From Chalara sp. BL73 (lineage: Eukaryota; Ascomycota; Leotiomycetes; Helotiales), in contig CAKJVC010000256.1 of assembly GCA_918026815.1 (NCBI GenBank), positions 1 to 64,000 on the forward strand: 64,000 nucleotides of DNA. Reading direction: 5' to 3'. Below the pieces are notes generated by a model that worked only from the letters and a program-made list of their open reading frames with translations, was not told where the DNA came from and did not search any database. This document shows positions 45,122-56,377 of this stretch, in pieces. The position numbers and the translations under genes are program-made. The number at the start of each line of letters is the position of its first letter. Positions within the stretch are counted from its first letter, which is position 1.

Positions 45122-47755
45122 TTCACTAGATTTAGGCTGGTGGGGGTACGCATTGTTTATATTAGCCTTCTCTCATGGATTTGCGTCAAGCCCTGGAGGC
45201 AATGAGGGAAGGGAGGGAGTTTGGTATTTGAGGATTAGGAGCGGGATTGGGAATGGGAAGCATGGGATTTTGGTGGTTGCTCTAGAGATGTATTTTCGGA
45301 ACCTGGATAAGCACAGCCTCAGCCGATGGCGGAAAATGTGAGTGAGAAATTGGCGATGATGGGTGAAAAGATGAACCGACAAGGCACGATCCTGAAAATC
45401 TGACAAGCCACACAATCATTTCATTATCCATTGAGAGTCTGAGACAGGATCTCATGAAAAGTTAGATTGCTGGTGTCAGGATTGTCTCTAACCTGACAAA
45501 CCGAGCGGCGCAGTAAATGCCATGTTGACATTGAACAATCAGAACCGCAACAGAGATGAGATAAGCGCTGGGAAGAACAAAGCAGGCAATGTAAAAAGTA
45601 AATAAAATTGAAATGTCAAATACTAACATGAAAGCACCCAGCGATCAACTTGATCGACCAAGCCGTCGAAGGACTCGACTCGAAGATGAAGGACCTGAAG
45701 GATTAAGCAAAGCCTCGTTGGGCTGACTGCGCCCACGTGATCCCAAGGACTGTTCATGACCAGGATGACCGCAACTGGGCGTCATCATCATACTTTGATG
45801 TTTCTTCTGACCACCCATAATATTCCATTGAAATGTTTTGAGGCTCTGTTGATGAAAATAATGGTCGCTGGCTGGTCTCCGACAGGGACGAAGATGGAGC
45901 CGGCATTCACCGCCTTCTCCATTTTGCGGCAGGATATTGTGCTAAAACATCACGCATCTTCATGCACGTGAGCGTTCCACAAGAATAAGCGTTTTACGCA
46001 AAAGCTTCTTTTGATCCCATAGGCATGAGTATGGTCCTTCTTGGCTATTGTTGCGTTGGCCAAAGCCACAGCGTCTGCTGGGCATCTCTCTATCTAGCCC
46101 CGACGTTTGTTGACACACTCTCCATGCAGCAATCGTGTCCTCCTCTTGACAAGCAACGAATTCAGCTGCTACGCACTCATCCATCTCCAGTGATCAGAGC
46201 AAGATGTAGTAGAGTTTTAAGCCTATACATATATGTGCATGTATACTTAGCCTTTCGATGAGATAGTATAACACGTACTGACTGCAATAGAGAAAAAGCT
46301 AAACTAAAAAAGATATCGGCATCGATAGGCCGAAAGGCTGCAGAGTAAACCATTCCGATTGCTTTAATAGTGATTTCTTTTCATGTTGAAATCTGAAATT
46401 TTGACACATGTAAGATTGCAACGAAGGAAGAGAGGCAATAGAAGTCCCAGTAAGATGTCGTCAGCAGGAGAATACATGGAAATGAAGAGGAAGAGGAAGA
46501 TTAGCAGCTGGCATAATAAGGAGTTGATGCTTAGATATGAGTAGAACCTTTGGTAAGTAAAAACATCCTAAGCTGCTATACTTCGTTACTGAGATGGAAT
46601 TGCAGTCTTATCATAGTTTTCATCCACCAAAGCTTCAGCATCTTCAACAAATACGATTCTTGAAATGATTCCTTTCAACTATATTGTGTGGCTTGGAAGG
46701 CTCAAGCACTACTGTGTTCTTACATGGCCAAAAATCTGTCCATGGCCACGCCCTCCTGACTTTTTTTGGGTAACCCAGGCTATAGAATACGCTGCCATTC
46801 ACAAGGTCAAATGTATAAAAGATTTTGGCACATTAGGACCATGCCCTTCAGCCTCGTGCGAAGCGAGATTCTGAAGGCTATACATGTTTATTTTAGCAAA
46901 ATCCGAATACAAATCAACCAACAGAACTTAGTCAACTGGTTCGTTGCTTGTCAACATCCAACGGATTATCACATGAAGACTTGCCCACCGGGGCAACGAG
47001 TGTAAGGGGGGAGTAGAGTTGATGCACCCACGAGGTTAAAAGACATCTCCTATAGCCCCAACAGCGGTCCGGATGCGTATGTGTGGGAGGGAGTCAGTTC
47101 ATATCATGGACTGACTTTTCTTTTGTCCATGTCGACCGCATTTGGTATTTCAAGCTCAAGTGCGTCAGAAGATTTGAGAATTCCTATATGTTATGCTTAA
47201 GCGCGTCCTCAAGCTAAAGCAATAAGCGTGAATATAGTTTCCAATTCCTCCATGGAGAGTAGTTTTGGAAATCCAACTCACCGCACAAGCGTGTTGATGT
47301 TAGGTAATAACACCAACCATTGAATGGAAAGCCCATACCAAAGTCTTAACCATTCTGTGAAGTCGTTTTCGGATTTATTTTGCAATCTGCGGCGGCAGTT
47401 GGACATCTCAATTAGTGTCCTAACACTCAAAACTCATTACTATATGATTACAAAATGATTGGCCCAAATTGCCACATGCCGCTTCTAAATTTACTCATAC
47501 CCGAATGAATTTATCCAACATCACAACCCTTGTACTCTGAAGCCTATCAGATCAGATCGGGTTTGCGGTTATGTAGGTACTGAACATTCCCTTAGATTTA
47601 CCTTTACTATATATGTCTTGGCTGGTATATACCCCGCCTACAAGCCTAATTTATGCCGCACATGTCTGCATGTATTCTACTATACCATCAGAACTGTTGT
47701 ATATATTTCAAGGACGTTGTCTTCTCAGGTGAGTCCTGCCTGGGCTAGCAAGAGC
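45122..47755. other. Long intergenic region, no recognised gene
   Basis: About 2.6 kb without a supported gene. Short frames (for example 45756-45971, 46025-46261 and 46665-46874) have no motif. It probably includes the promoters of the Ser-rich gene and the beta-glucosidase gene. Confidence 0.4.
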
Positions 47756-47776
47756 ATGCTCACCACGAATCCAAAT

Positions 47777-50177
47777 ATGTGCCAAATCCTAAGCCTCATT
47801 ATTATTGGCCTCACTCTAGTTTCAGGTCAAGGTTTTGCAGGAGATTGGGATGCTGCATATAACAAGGCGACAGTGGCGTTGGCCAAGCTATCCCAGACAG
47901 AGAAAATTGGTATTGTCACCGGAGTAGGATGGGGCAAAGGCTCTTGCTCAGGAAACACAAGTCCAGCTACATCAATTGGCTTCCGTTCTTTATGTCTTCA
48001 GGATGGCCCATTAGGAGTAAGGTCAGCAGCCAGCATCACAGCATTTCCAGCTGGCATTCAAGCTGCCTCAACGTGGGACAGGTCGCTCATGCGCCAGCGT
48101 GGGAGAGGAATTGGATCGCAGACTAAGGCACTAGGGATCAATGTGATACTTGCACCTGTTGGCGGACCTCTCGGTCAGTTTGCTAATGGCGGGCGCAATT
48201 GGGAAGGGTTCGGCAGCGACGCCTATTTATGTGGTGTTGGTATGGAGCAGACGATCGGCGGGATACAAGAAGCTGGTGCCCAAGCATGCGCAAAACATTA
48301 TCTTCTGAACGAGCAAGAGAAGAATCGAGAGACCATGAACTCTGTTATAGATGATAGGACACTGCATGAGCTGTATCTCTGGCCTTTTTCTGAAGCAGTC
48401 AAGGCCAACGTCGCAAGTATTATGTGCTCTTACAATAAGATTAACGGGAGTTGGGGATGCGAGAATCAGCGTCTAATGAATGACATATTGAAGACAGAGC
48501 TAGGCTTTAAGGGCTATGTTCTAACTGATGTAGGGTGCATTTCTACAAGAAGCCTTTGACCATATTGAAACAATCTCCGCTAATTCTGGTTTCGGTAGTG
48601 GAATGCTCATCATTCAACGGCACTCTCAGCAAATGCAGGACTTGATATGACCATGCCAGGTAAGTGCAATCCACCAGTGTAACTTCGAATTGCCTCGTTG
48701 ATTATCATGAAGGATCTGCTCAGGGTGGCGGCAACGTTTACTGGGGCGGCGGTGCGCTTCAAAGCGCTGTCCAGAACAACCAAGTCTCAGCCTCTCGTCT
48801 TGATGACATGGTGAAGCGCGTGCTTGCAGGATGGTATCTAACCAAACAGGACTCTAGCTATCCTCCTATTGCCATTGATAGACAGACCAACAACGGAGGT
48901 CCTAATGTGCAAGGCAATAATGCCACTATCGCTAAAGCAGTTGCTCGTGATGGTATTGTTCTCCTGAAGAACACGGATAATGTACTCCCTTTAAGGAGAC
49001 CGAAGAGTATTGCGATTATTGGTTCTAGTGCAATTAATAATCCAAAGGGAATCAATTCTTGTCAAGATATGGGCTGCAATCAGGGAACTCTGACTATGGG
49101 ATGGGGCTCGGGGTCAGCGACGCTACCAGTGAGTTGCACCATTATCAGCAATTCTTTAAGCTTAACTCTATATAGTATGTGAGTGCTCCGCTTGACGCCA
49201 TCTCCGCACGTGCAAAGCAAGAAGGCACTACAATCACCTCCTCGACTACTGACATAAGCAGCTCCGGCGCTGCCGCAGCACAAAAAGCAGACTTTGCTCT
49301 CGTCTTCATCACAGCTGACTCAGGCGAGGCATACATAACTGTCGAGGGTCACGCTGGTGACCGCAACAACCTCGACGCCTGGCATTCTGGTGCTGATCTT
49401 GTCAAAGCAATCGCGGCTGTAAACAAAAATACGATTGTAGTCGTTCATTCTATAGGCCCAATCCTGCTAGAACCTTTCGTCCAGCTCTCGAGCGTGAAAG
49501 CCATTGTGTGGGCAGGACTTCCTGGCCAGGAAGCAGGCAATTCACTAACCGAGGTCCTGTACGGTGATGTAAGTCCGTCTGGTAAACTTCCCTACACGAT
49601 TGCCAAAGCAGCCAAGGACTATGGAACCACGATACAGGCGAACACAGATTCGTTTTCGGAGGGATTGTATATCGATTATCGATATTTAGATAGGAACAAC
49701 ATCGCCCCAAGATACGAGTTCGGTTATGGGTTATGTATGTCCTCCCACCCTAATCCTTGCCATTAAGCTCATATCACGACAGCGTACACAAACTTCACAT
49801 ATGCGAATCTATCCATCACCTCCCTCCCTGATTTCTCATCTGGTGCTACCACGTTGGCCGCACTCTACGACGTTATAGCTACGGCCACAGCAACCATCAC
49901 CAACATCGGCAACGTGACCGCAGCCGAGGTTTCACAGCTATACATCACGTTTCCAAGTTCCGCGCCCTCAACCCCAGTGAGGCAACTTCGCGGATTTCAA
50001 AAGACCGCGATTGGGGCCGGGAAGAGCGAGGTAGTGTCATATGCATTGAGAAGGAAGGATGTGAGCTTCTGGGATGTAGGAGTCGGGAGGTGGGTTGTCC
50101 CTAAAGGCACGTTTGAGGTGAATGTGGGAGCAAGCTCCAGGGATCTAAGATTGAAGGCAGCCTTGGTGGCATCTTGA
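47777..50177 (+). CDS. Secreted GH3 beta-glucosidase
   Basis: Exons 47777-48529, 48599-48659, 48713-49128, 49176-49734 and 49783-50177 are in phase and give 727 aa (734 if the Met at 47756 is used). The N-terminal MCQILSLIIIGLTLVSGQG looks like a signal peptide. The first GH3 domain has IGFRSLCLQDGPLGVR, GRNWEGFGSDAYL, CAKHYLLNEQE, MCSYNKINGSWGCEN and GFKGYVLTD|WNAHHS, the Asp being the catalytic nucleophile. GLDMTMPG and SRLDDMVKRVLAGWY follow. The second domain has VARDGIVLLKN, SIAIIGSSA, and GLPGQEAGNSLTEVLYGDVSPSGKLPYT. The FnIII-like C-terminal domain starts at YEFGYGLSYTNFTY and ends FEVNVGASSRDL. The enzyme releases glucose from cello-oligosaccharides or aryl glucosides outside the cell. 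Confidence 0.93.
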
Positions 50178-50529
50178 TAAAAGCCGGATACAATTTATAC
50201 AAATACTACTACTAAAAGTTTAACTATACAAACGCGCAATTTTATTGTTTCTGGGGCTTTTTTAAGTTTTAATTTTATTTCTTTTGCTGCAGAATCGCTC
50301 GCAAGCGCTGCAACCAGCGTCAAGATTTTTTTTTTTACTTTAATACTATAACTACTCGGCATTAACAAAAGTATTACCGCGCTAACAGAATAGTAGCGTA
50401 AAAACTGTTATTTTAAAAACAATTATTTTTACTGCAAAACCAGCTAACTAGTTAGCTCTTTCTTTTGTTAACTATTATACTCTTTTTTTGTTTTAAACTT
50501 TACATAATAACAGTGCGAAAGCTACAAGG
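50178..50529. other. AT-rich spacer before the solo LTR
   Basis: Very AT-rich sequence with homopolymer runs; no gene. Confidence 0.4.
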
Positions 50530-50701
50530 TGTCACGTCCCGACCCTGGTCGAGCACGTGCCCTGCTGCCGAGCCACTAGGGCCCCCTCATGTATATATAG
50601 CTTGCTCTCCTCGAGCTCCTTTTTCCTTCCTCAGCTATAGATTCTCGAATAGTACCACCGCTGCCCTTTGTATCTGTAGATCCACAGCGCGTGCCGTGAC
50701 A
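50530..50701. mobile_element. Candidate solo LTR (172 bp)
   Basis: It begins TGTCACG and ends CGTGACA, a 7-bp perfect terminal inverted repeat with TG..CA ends. It is flanked by CAAGG (50525-50529) and CAGGG (50702-50706), a 5-bp target duplication with one mismatch. Inside is a TATA-like TATATATAG followed by a pyrimidine-rich stretch, as in LTR promoters. No coding part is present, so it is a solo LTR left by recombination or a small non-autonomous element. Confidence 0.6.
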
Positions 50702-50835
50702 CAGGGAGTAAAAAAAGCTAAAGTATAAAAAACGGCTTATTGCCTAGTTTCAGTGTAAATATTCTTCTGACTAATGCTTGCGGTTAAAGAAAAACACCAA
50801 GTATCCCAGTATGTACTAGGCTTTCAGCCTCCGGT

Positions 50836-50901
50836 CTCTAGGAGTTTACTCCTAGAGTTATATCTTGGAATTCGGAGTATGTTCCGTGCTACGCACGGAA
50901 C
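50836..50901. repeat. Two adjacent perfect hairpins
   Basis: CTCTAGGAG (50836-50844) pairs with CTCCTAGAG (50849-50857) across a 4-nt loop. GTTCCGTGC (50881-50889) pairs with GCACGGAAC (50893-50901) across a 3-nt loop. Both are 9-bp perfect stems, 23 bp apart, in otherwise AT-rich DNA. Confidence 0.75.
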
Positions 50902-51550
50902 CTTAGTTACACGTTAAATAGAAAAACAAACAAACAAATAAAAAAGAACTATCATCAGTACAAGAACAAGTCAGCCACCTACAACAAGCATACTAGCACT
51001 GCGCATATGGCGGTGCTACGTGCCCCGTGGGTACCGACTTGAGCCAATACAAGTAATACGAACAGATTTTAAGCTTGTGAAATGGCACTAGAACTATCTT
51101 TCCAACTGGGGCCATCTATATGCCGGCCTCTAGATGCACTAATTGTCGTATTATATTCATGCATTGACAACTAAGCAAAACTTAGCCTTGCAGATGTAGT
51201 ATCAACTAGCTGGAGGTTCTAGGAGACCCCGCGTACAGGTGTCAAGTCATCGTCCTCCCATAGGGAAGGCTTCCCGTCACCTAGGATTACGCTTCGTAAT
51301 ACCCTATCACCAGATTTAGCCCCAGAGGCCAAAACGAGTGGGGTTAATGGCCAATACACCCTTGGTTTTCTGGGGTCGGTGGGGTAGGCTTTGTGATATG
51401 CGGTCAAGCCGCCACCAAAGCGTATCGGAGATACCGGAGACTGTGTCCGGTCATGGGTTGGTTGCACATAGTCTATCTGACTCTATCTTCGGCCACTGGA
51501 CGAGTATAGTACAAATAATGTACCTTCTGACATAGCTATCTCTGGCAATT
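50902..51550. other. Spacer upstream of P450 gene 1
   Basis: No gene recognised. A small hairpin ATTACG-CTT-CGTAAT lies near 51286-51300. Confidence 0.35.
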
Positions 51551-53394
51551 ATGACCGTCTTCCAAACGACTGGCAGTGTACCAAAAGCACTTCTCTCTTC
51601 CAAGATGCCTCTCCTCGACGACTTTCAGCGCCTCAGCCTTTGGACTGTGATTCCATTTCTTGCATGTACCAGTCTAGCTTGGCTAATTATATACCGGATG
51701 TTCCTCCACCCTTTGGCTGGTGTTCCAGGTCCATTGCTCGCCAAGGTTTCAAGACTATGGCTTCTTAGAAATGATTTTAGCTGGAAGGGAAGCGAAAACC
51801 TTCACCACATGCATCAGAAGTATGGTAAGTGTCAAAGCCGATGCCAGAGCTTGATAGATTGTTGAGAGTCATCATACAGGTCCGGTTGTTCGGATTGCCC
51901 CGAATGAAGTTTCCTATGATGACCTGGTCGCGTACAATGATATTTATGGACAGAAGACCAGGTTCCTCAAAGAAGAAGCATGGTACTATGGAATCGTACC
52001 GAAGTTCTTGACCAACATGTTTACGACCTGCGATGTGGAGTTGCATTCTCAAATACGCCGCCTGTTTTCTCACGCTTTCTCTCGCGCCAGTGTCGTTAAC
52101 TTTCAAGACATGATCAACGAGCATATTGACAGGGCTCTCGAGTCCGCAAGTGTTCTGACTGCTAAAGGCCAGCCTGTACCGACCTATGATATGGCCGCGT
52201 CTTTCACCTTGGATACAATCTCTCGGATGTGTTTTGGGGACTCTGTTAAAGCACTCAATAGCCCAAATTTCCAACATCCTCTCATCAAATCAATGGACGG
52301 CTTGCTTTTCGAACCCATTGTGCCTTTGGTTGGTCTGACATTCTCCATGTTCCTGAGTCGAGAGGCTGATCGTTGTTGTCTAGAGAATACATTATCCAAT
52401 CTTTTCCTTCGTTCCTCCTCGTGTAAATTTCAGCCACCAGAACGCGCAGCTCAAAGTAGGTTGCTTTTTCATCCTGAACACAGTTGTAGCTCTGACGCTT
52501 CGCAAAGGTGATCGCAGGCTGCGTGGAGAGTTCAGAAGACCGTATCAAGGAAGATGGAGTGGTCAACCTGATTCAGGACGCATCGGAAAGGGCCAAGCAG
52601 ATTGGCTTTGACCTCGATAAGAAGAAGAAGATAAGCATTCTCTATCAATTTCTCGTTGCGGGTGAGTCTCTCAATATGAGGGATTAGCTGCAATGTACTA
52701 ATCCTTTACATCAGGCTTCGGAACAACAGCTATGACGATCTCAGGCATTCTTCAGCATCTTATGAGGAATCCTGAAATCTATAAACGACTGCGCGAAGAT
52801 CTTGTTGCATTGTCCCCTGACAAAAAATCAATGATGACCATCTACCAACTCGAGAGTATGCCCTACTTCGAAGCTTGTATCAAGGAGGGCATTCGGGTTG
52901 TTTGTGCGAGTCCTTTGCGGATGCCTCGAGTTGCACCAAAAGAGGGTTATGAATTTGACAATTATCGCGTTCCTGCTGGGGTGAGTTGAACTTTATCCGT
53001 CCGCTGCTTTATATATGTTAACTTGCAAACAGGTCACTGTTTCCAGTTCAAACTACTTCCGTTGTTATGACAAGAATTTCTTTCCAGAGCCCTTCCGTTT
53101 CCTCCCGGAGCGGTGGCTGTCTGAAAACGCGAGCTCTATCAATGCATCCTGGATCCCGTTTTCGAAGGGGAATCGTAATTGCATTGGACAACAGTAAGTG
53201 TGGAAAGAATCTTGACCCGAAAACATCAGTGACTGACTGAGATTTGCAGGATGTCAATGGTCGAAGCTAAGCTGTTTGTGGCACATTTTGTTCGAAGATT
53301 TGGCCCGGTTGAACTCGTAGATCCATTTGAATGTAAAGAACGCCTGGTCAAGCACGCTGTAAATCCTCTGAGAGTGTTGCTCAGTGAGGCCTAG
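51551..53394 (+). CDS. Cytochrome P450 monooxygenase 1
   Basis: Seven exons in phase (51551-51824, 51880-52328, 52384-52455, 52508-52661, 52715-52980, 53033-53193 and 53250-53394) give 506 aa. The N-terminus has a membrane anchor (WTVIPFLACTSLAWLIIYRM) and a proline hinge, HPLAGVPGP. Family landmarks are RRLFSHAFS (helix C region), the I-helix AGFGTTAMT, ExxR in CIKEGIRVV, FLPERWL and the heme-binding PFSKGNRNCIGQQ with the Cys ligand. The intron at 52329-52383 (donor GTTGGT) is inferred from phase and is the least certain. It is an ER-bound monooxygenase; the substrate is unknown. It lies at the left end of the aromatic-catabolism cluster, oriented towards it. Confidence 0.88.
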
Positions 53395-53774
53395 AAGTTG
53401 GTTGCTTATGTGAAGGGTTTTACATTAGTTGAATGAGTAGGATAATATATGAGTCTTCAGGGGCATTGAAATCGTGCAAAACAATTGATTCAGATAGGGT
53501 GACAAATGGCATTCTTCTGAAGCATCTAGTACTTAACAGGGTTCACTCCTACTCGGTGATAGTATTCAAATTAACCAGCTGTCGAACTCCATGAACCACT
53601 AACTTAGAACAAATACAAGTGTAAGTAGGTGGAATTCTATTGGGATCGAAGAGCCGAGTAGAAGTATTTGAGAGGTCGAACATCGAACATCAATCAAAAT
53701 ACCTACCTAGGTATGTAACCAAAGAATCAGATCATTATTAAATAGCTCCCTGTCTCCGAATAGGCGGTCCATTA
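53395..53774. other. Spacer downstream of P450 gene 1
   Basis: No gene recognised. It contains TACCTACCTAGGTATG near 53701. Confidence 0.35.
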
Positions 53775-54582
53775 TCACCACCTAAAGAGGGTAAAGGAGA
53801 AGAATGAGACTAGCATGAGTGCGGTGAATGTGTCCAAAATCAAAAAATTGATATACGTGTACGGCCAAAACGTCGTCCAGGTCAACAAAGATGGATTCCC
53901 ATTGAGGTGCCAACTTCCACGAAATGCCAAGATATATCCAGCGATTGTCAATGATGCGATAAGCATACGAAGGCTAATAATGCGATTATGGTGATGCGCG
54001 TGATTATTATTCGACTTGACTTTAGTCTTCCGTAAATGCCGTCGTTATTGTTAATCCCGTCCACAGCCACGAGGAAGTAGAATTGCTGGATAATTGGTAG
54101 GATGGAACCATCGTTACTGTGTCGTGAAGGGCTCCAGTACCCGGTGGTGTGGTCATGAAGTCGATTGATGATGCTCGGGGAGGATCGGGTGAGCTAAGCA
54201 TAAGAACAGCTGGGTTGAGGCTTAGAGGTTTGGAATGGAATGGCGCTTCAGCCATCGCGAGCATGATATGCGGGAGTGGCGGCACCGATGAGAGATTATT
54301 GGGAATTCCCAACGATGGAACTGAGTTCAACCGTTGGTTAGCGGGCGCCGTTGTATGTGTAGGCTTAGGGAACGTGTCATTGGATTGATCATTTGCTACG
54401 GCAGCTCCTCCGCCCAGCCCAGCGCTGTCGAAAGGCGGTTTGATGCATCTGTAGGTACTTATTAGTAGGTACCTCCGTCGTGGATGAGCTAACCGTGACC
54501 CCGACGAACCAACCAGTCACGATGAGTCCATTTCCACGAAGCTGAAGGCAAGAATCGGGAAGTCCTTGTCCACTCCTGCCAT
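53775..54582 (-). CDS. Small gene of unknown function in the cluster
   Basis: Exon 1 (54582-54521) encodes MAGVDKDFPILAFSFVEMDS and joins in phase, across intron 54520-54449 (CTAAT-type branch near the acceptor, CTACAG), to exon 2 starting CIKPPFDSAGLGGGAAV. Read straight on, exon 2 ends at the stop at 54022. Alternatively, a phase-compatible intron from a GTACTG donor near 54148 to an AAG acceptor near 54028 would add a segment with a hydrophobic C-terminus: MLIASLTIAGYILAFRG and LILDTFTALMLVSFFSFTLF (stop at 53775), two likely membrane helices. Neither form resembles a family I know. The Pro/Ser-rich middle is probably disordered. Confidence 0.45.
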
Positions 54583-54895
54583 AGGGTCTGTCCCTTGCCT
54601 AATAGCAATTAAGTGGCCAGTCATTGCGATAAGCTCGGTCTGGTAGGGCAAGTAACCTAATTAACCATGCGCCCCAAACAACTGCACTGTCATCCATTAA
54701 TGCAGTTACCCAATATTTTATTATTATCATAATATTTCTCTTTGTAAACGAACAGACGTAGTTTAGTTTGCCCTCTGCAGTATAGAGACCGGCTAGTAGC
54801 TACCTATGTATTCCTCCTTTCCTGCTTCAACGGACGCCAAGCACCCCGTACTGCACATAATCTGCCTGTGGCCATCCCGAAATTCCCGGAGCGCC

Positions 54896-55825
54896 TTACT
54901 TAGCTGAAACACCAAGTAGTATTTTGGCCAACTCTGCCGGAGACGTCGCTGGCCGGTTCAGCAACCATTCTGTGACACGCGGGTTTCCAGGCAAGCCTCT
55001 CCCATTGTAGTACAACAGCATTCTAGCCGGCCCCTCTTTCAGTCCAAGCTCCACATTGGAGTCGCCAAAGATGCTCTTCGCGTAGATTTCTATCACTTGT
55101 TCGTATGGCGCCTGCTTGATCTTGATATTCTTTCCGATGACGGTTCCAATGGCCTGGATGTAGTCGACGTATTTGGTGGGCCAGGTGCTCACAATCTGGT
55201 ATGTTGCATAGAAATGCTTTGATCGCTCTTCGATCACCTTGACCGAGGCTTCGGCAAAGTCGTACACGCAAGAGAAGGAAAAGGCAATCTCAGGGTTCTG
55301 AGTGGCCATAAAGACTGGGTCTGGTTCTGGCGAATCTTTAAGTTGTAGGATCCGGGCTATCGTGTTGTCCATGAAATGACTGGGTTGCAGCACTGTCCAC
55401 GCCAGGGGAGACTCGCATAGATATTCTTCGATCTCCCGCTTGCGATCGTGGTTTAGCATTTTTCGGAGATGGGTGTGCAGGACGGAACTGAAGACGAAGT
55501 GGGAGAATTTCGAGTCCTGCTTTTTCGACTCTTCGACCGCCGCGGCGACGACATTGATGCCGTACCGTGTCTCATGGGGTTCGAAGCCCGGACTGACGTA
55601 GTATACCACGCTGGCACCGTCCACAATCTTCGTGCAATCGTGTGGGTCATTGAGATTGGCTTGAATGACCTCTGCGTCGGGATACTGTCCTTGCAGACGC
55701 GCGACCGAGGATGGCGATTTTACGACGAGTCGAAGCTTGTAGAGCGATGATTGTGGATAGAGGCGTGGGATGATTTGGCTGCATTGCTTGCCCGAGGCGC
55801 AGGTGAGAGCGATGAGTTCGGGCAT
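54896..55825 (-). CDS. NmrA-like NAD(P)-binding protein
   Basis: A single exon. The start is placed at 55825 because the family begins there (MPELIALTCASGKQCSQIIP); an upstream in-frame Met at 55987 would add 54 low-complexity residues. This gives 309 aa. The Rossmann glycine motif has the ASGKQ variant seen in a fungal NmrA-like subgroup. It continues with LRLVVKSPSSVARL, ADLE-like VIQANLNDP, DGASVVYYVSPGF, FSHFVFSSVLHTHLRKM, WTVLQPSHFMDN and ATYQIVSTWP. Members are oxidoreductases or NAD(P)-sensing regulators. It is divergently transcribed from the dioxygenase gene over a 552-bp region, so it is probably co-regulated with it. Confidence 0.88.
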   Translation of the reverse strand: MPELIALTCASGKQCSQIIPRLYPQSSLYKLRLVVKSPSSVARLQGQYPDAEVIQANLNDPHDCTKIVDGASVVYYVSPGFEPHETRYGINVVAAAVEESKKQDSKFSHFVFSSVLHTHLRKMLNHDRKREIEEYLCESPLAWTVLQPSHFMDNTIARILQLKDSPEPDPVFMATQNPEIAFSFSCVYDFAEASVKVIEERSKHFYATYQIVSTWPTKYVDYIQAIGTVIGKNIKIKQAPYEQVIEIYAKSIFGDSNVELGLKEGPARMLLYYNGRGLPGNPRVTEWLLNRPATSPAELAKILLGVSAK

Positions 55826-56377
55826 CGTGGTCAGCGGTTTGGGCTCTATCTGTTTGGCATCTGTCGAAGGTGAGGGAGGTGGAGAAGGGAAGGGGGAGCG
55901 AGAGGTCGAGGGGAAGGTCGAGTTATTACATGCGCGGGTTTCACGGAGTATATGATATGATCTTGATCTATATATGCATCTCTGCATCTATATACTGCTG
56001 GAAATAATATTGGCAAGTCTCCTGGAGCCCACTGCCTTTGGACCAGCCAGGTCACGTTTCTACTCCCCTCTCTGCCACTTCTGCACCCTTTTTGACTTTC
56101 ACTCTATCGGCGTTCCCCTTGTTCCCCGCCACTTCCAGAGCGGGTTCCCACCTCCCTCCGGTAATAATAGTCATCAACAACATCTACAGGTGCAGAGCTA
56201 CAACAGTACCCCGCTCTCTAGGCGGCGTGACTGTCTACCAGGTACTACCTACCAGGTATACAGCAGAGTGATTATCTCGACTCGCCCAGACGAAAGTGGC
56301 CGAGCTCTTTCGATCCCTTCCCCCTCGCTGCTGTCGGGCGGCTTCTACTTCTTCTTGTTTGTCGCTTCACCTTCGCA
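55826..56377. promoter_or_regulatory. Divergent promoter NmrA-like / dioxygenase
   Basis: 552 bp between the two start codons. It contains AGGTACTACCT at 56240-56250, an interrupted palindrome (AGGTA-C-TACCT) overlapping a direct repeat of TACCAGGTA. The same 11-mer occurs in the DLH/P450 divergent region. Pyrimidine-rich tracts precede the dioxygenase start. Confidence 0.5.

Noticed and set aside
48530..48559. Premature stop making the GH3 enzyme a truncated pseudogene
   Set aside because: The stop lies inside a GT..AG intron, and all downstream exons are in phase.
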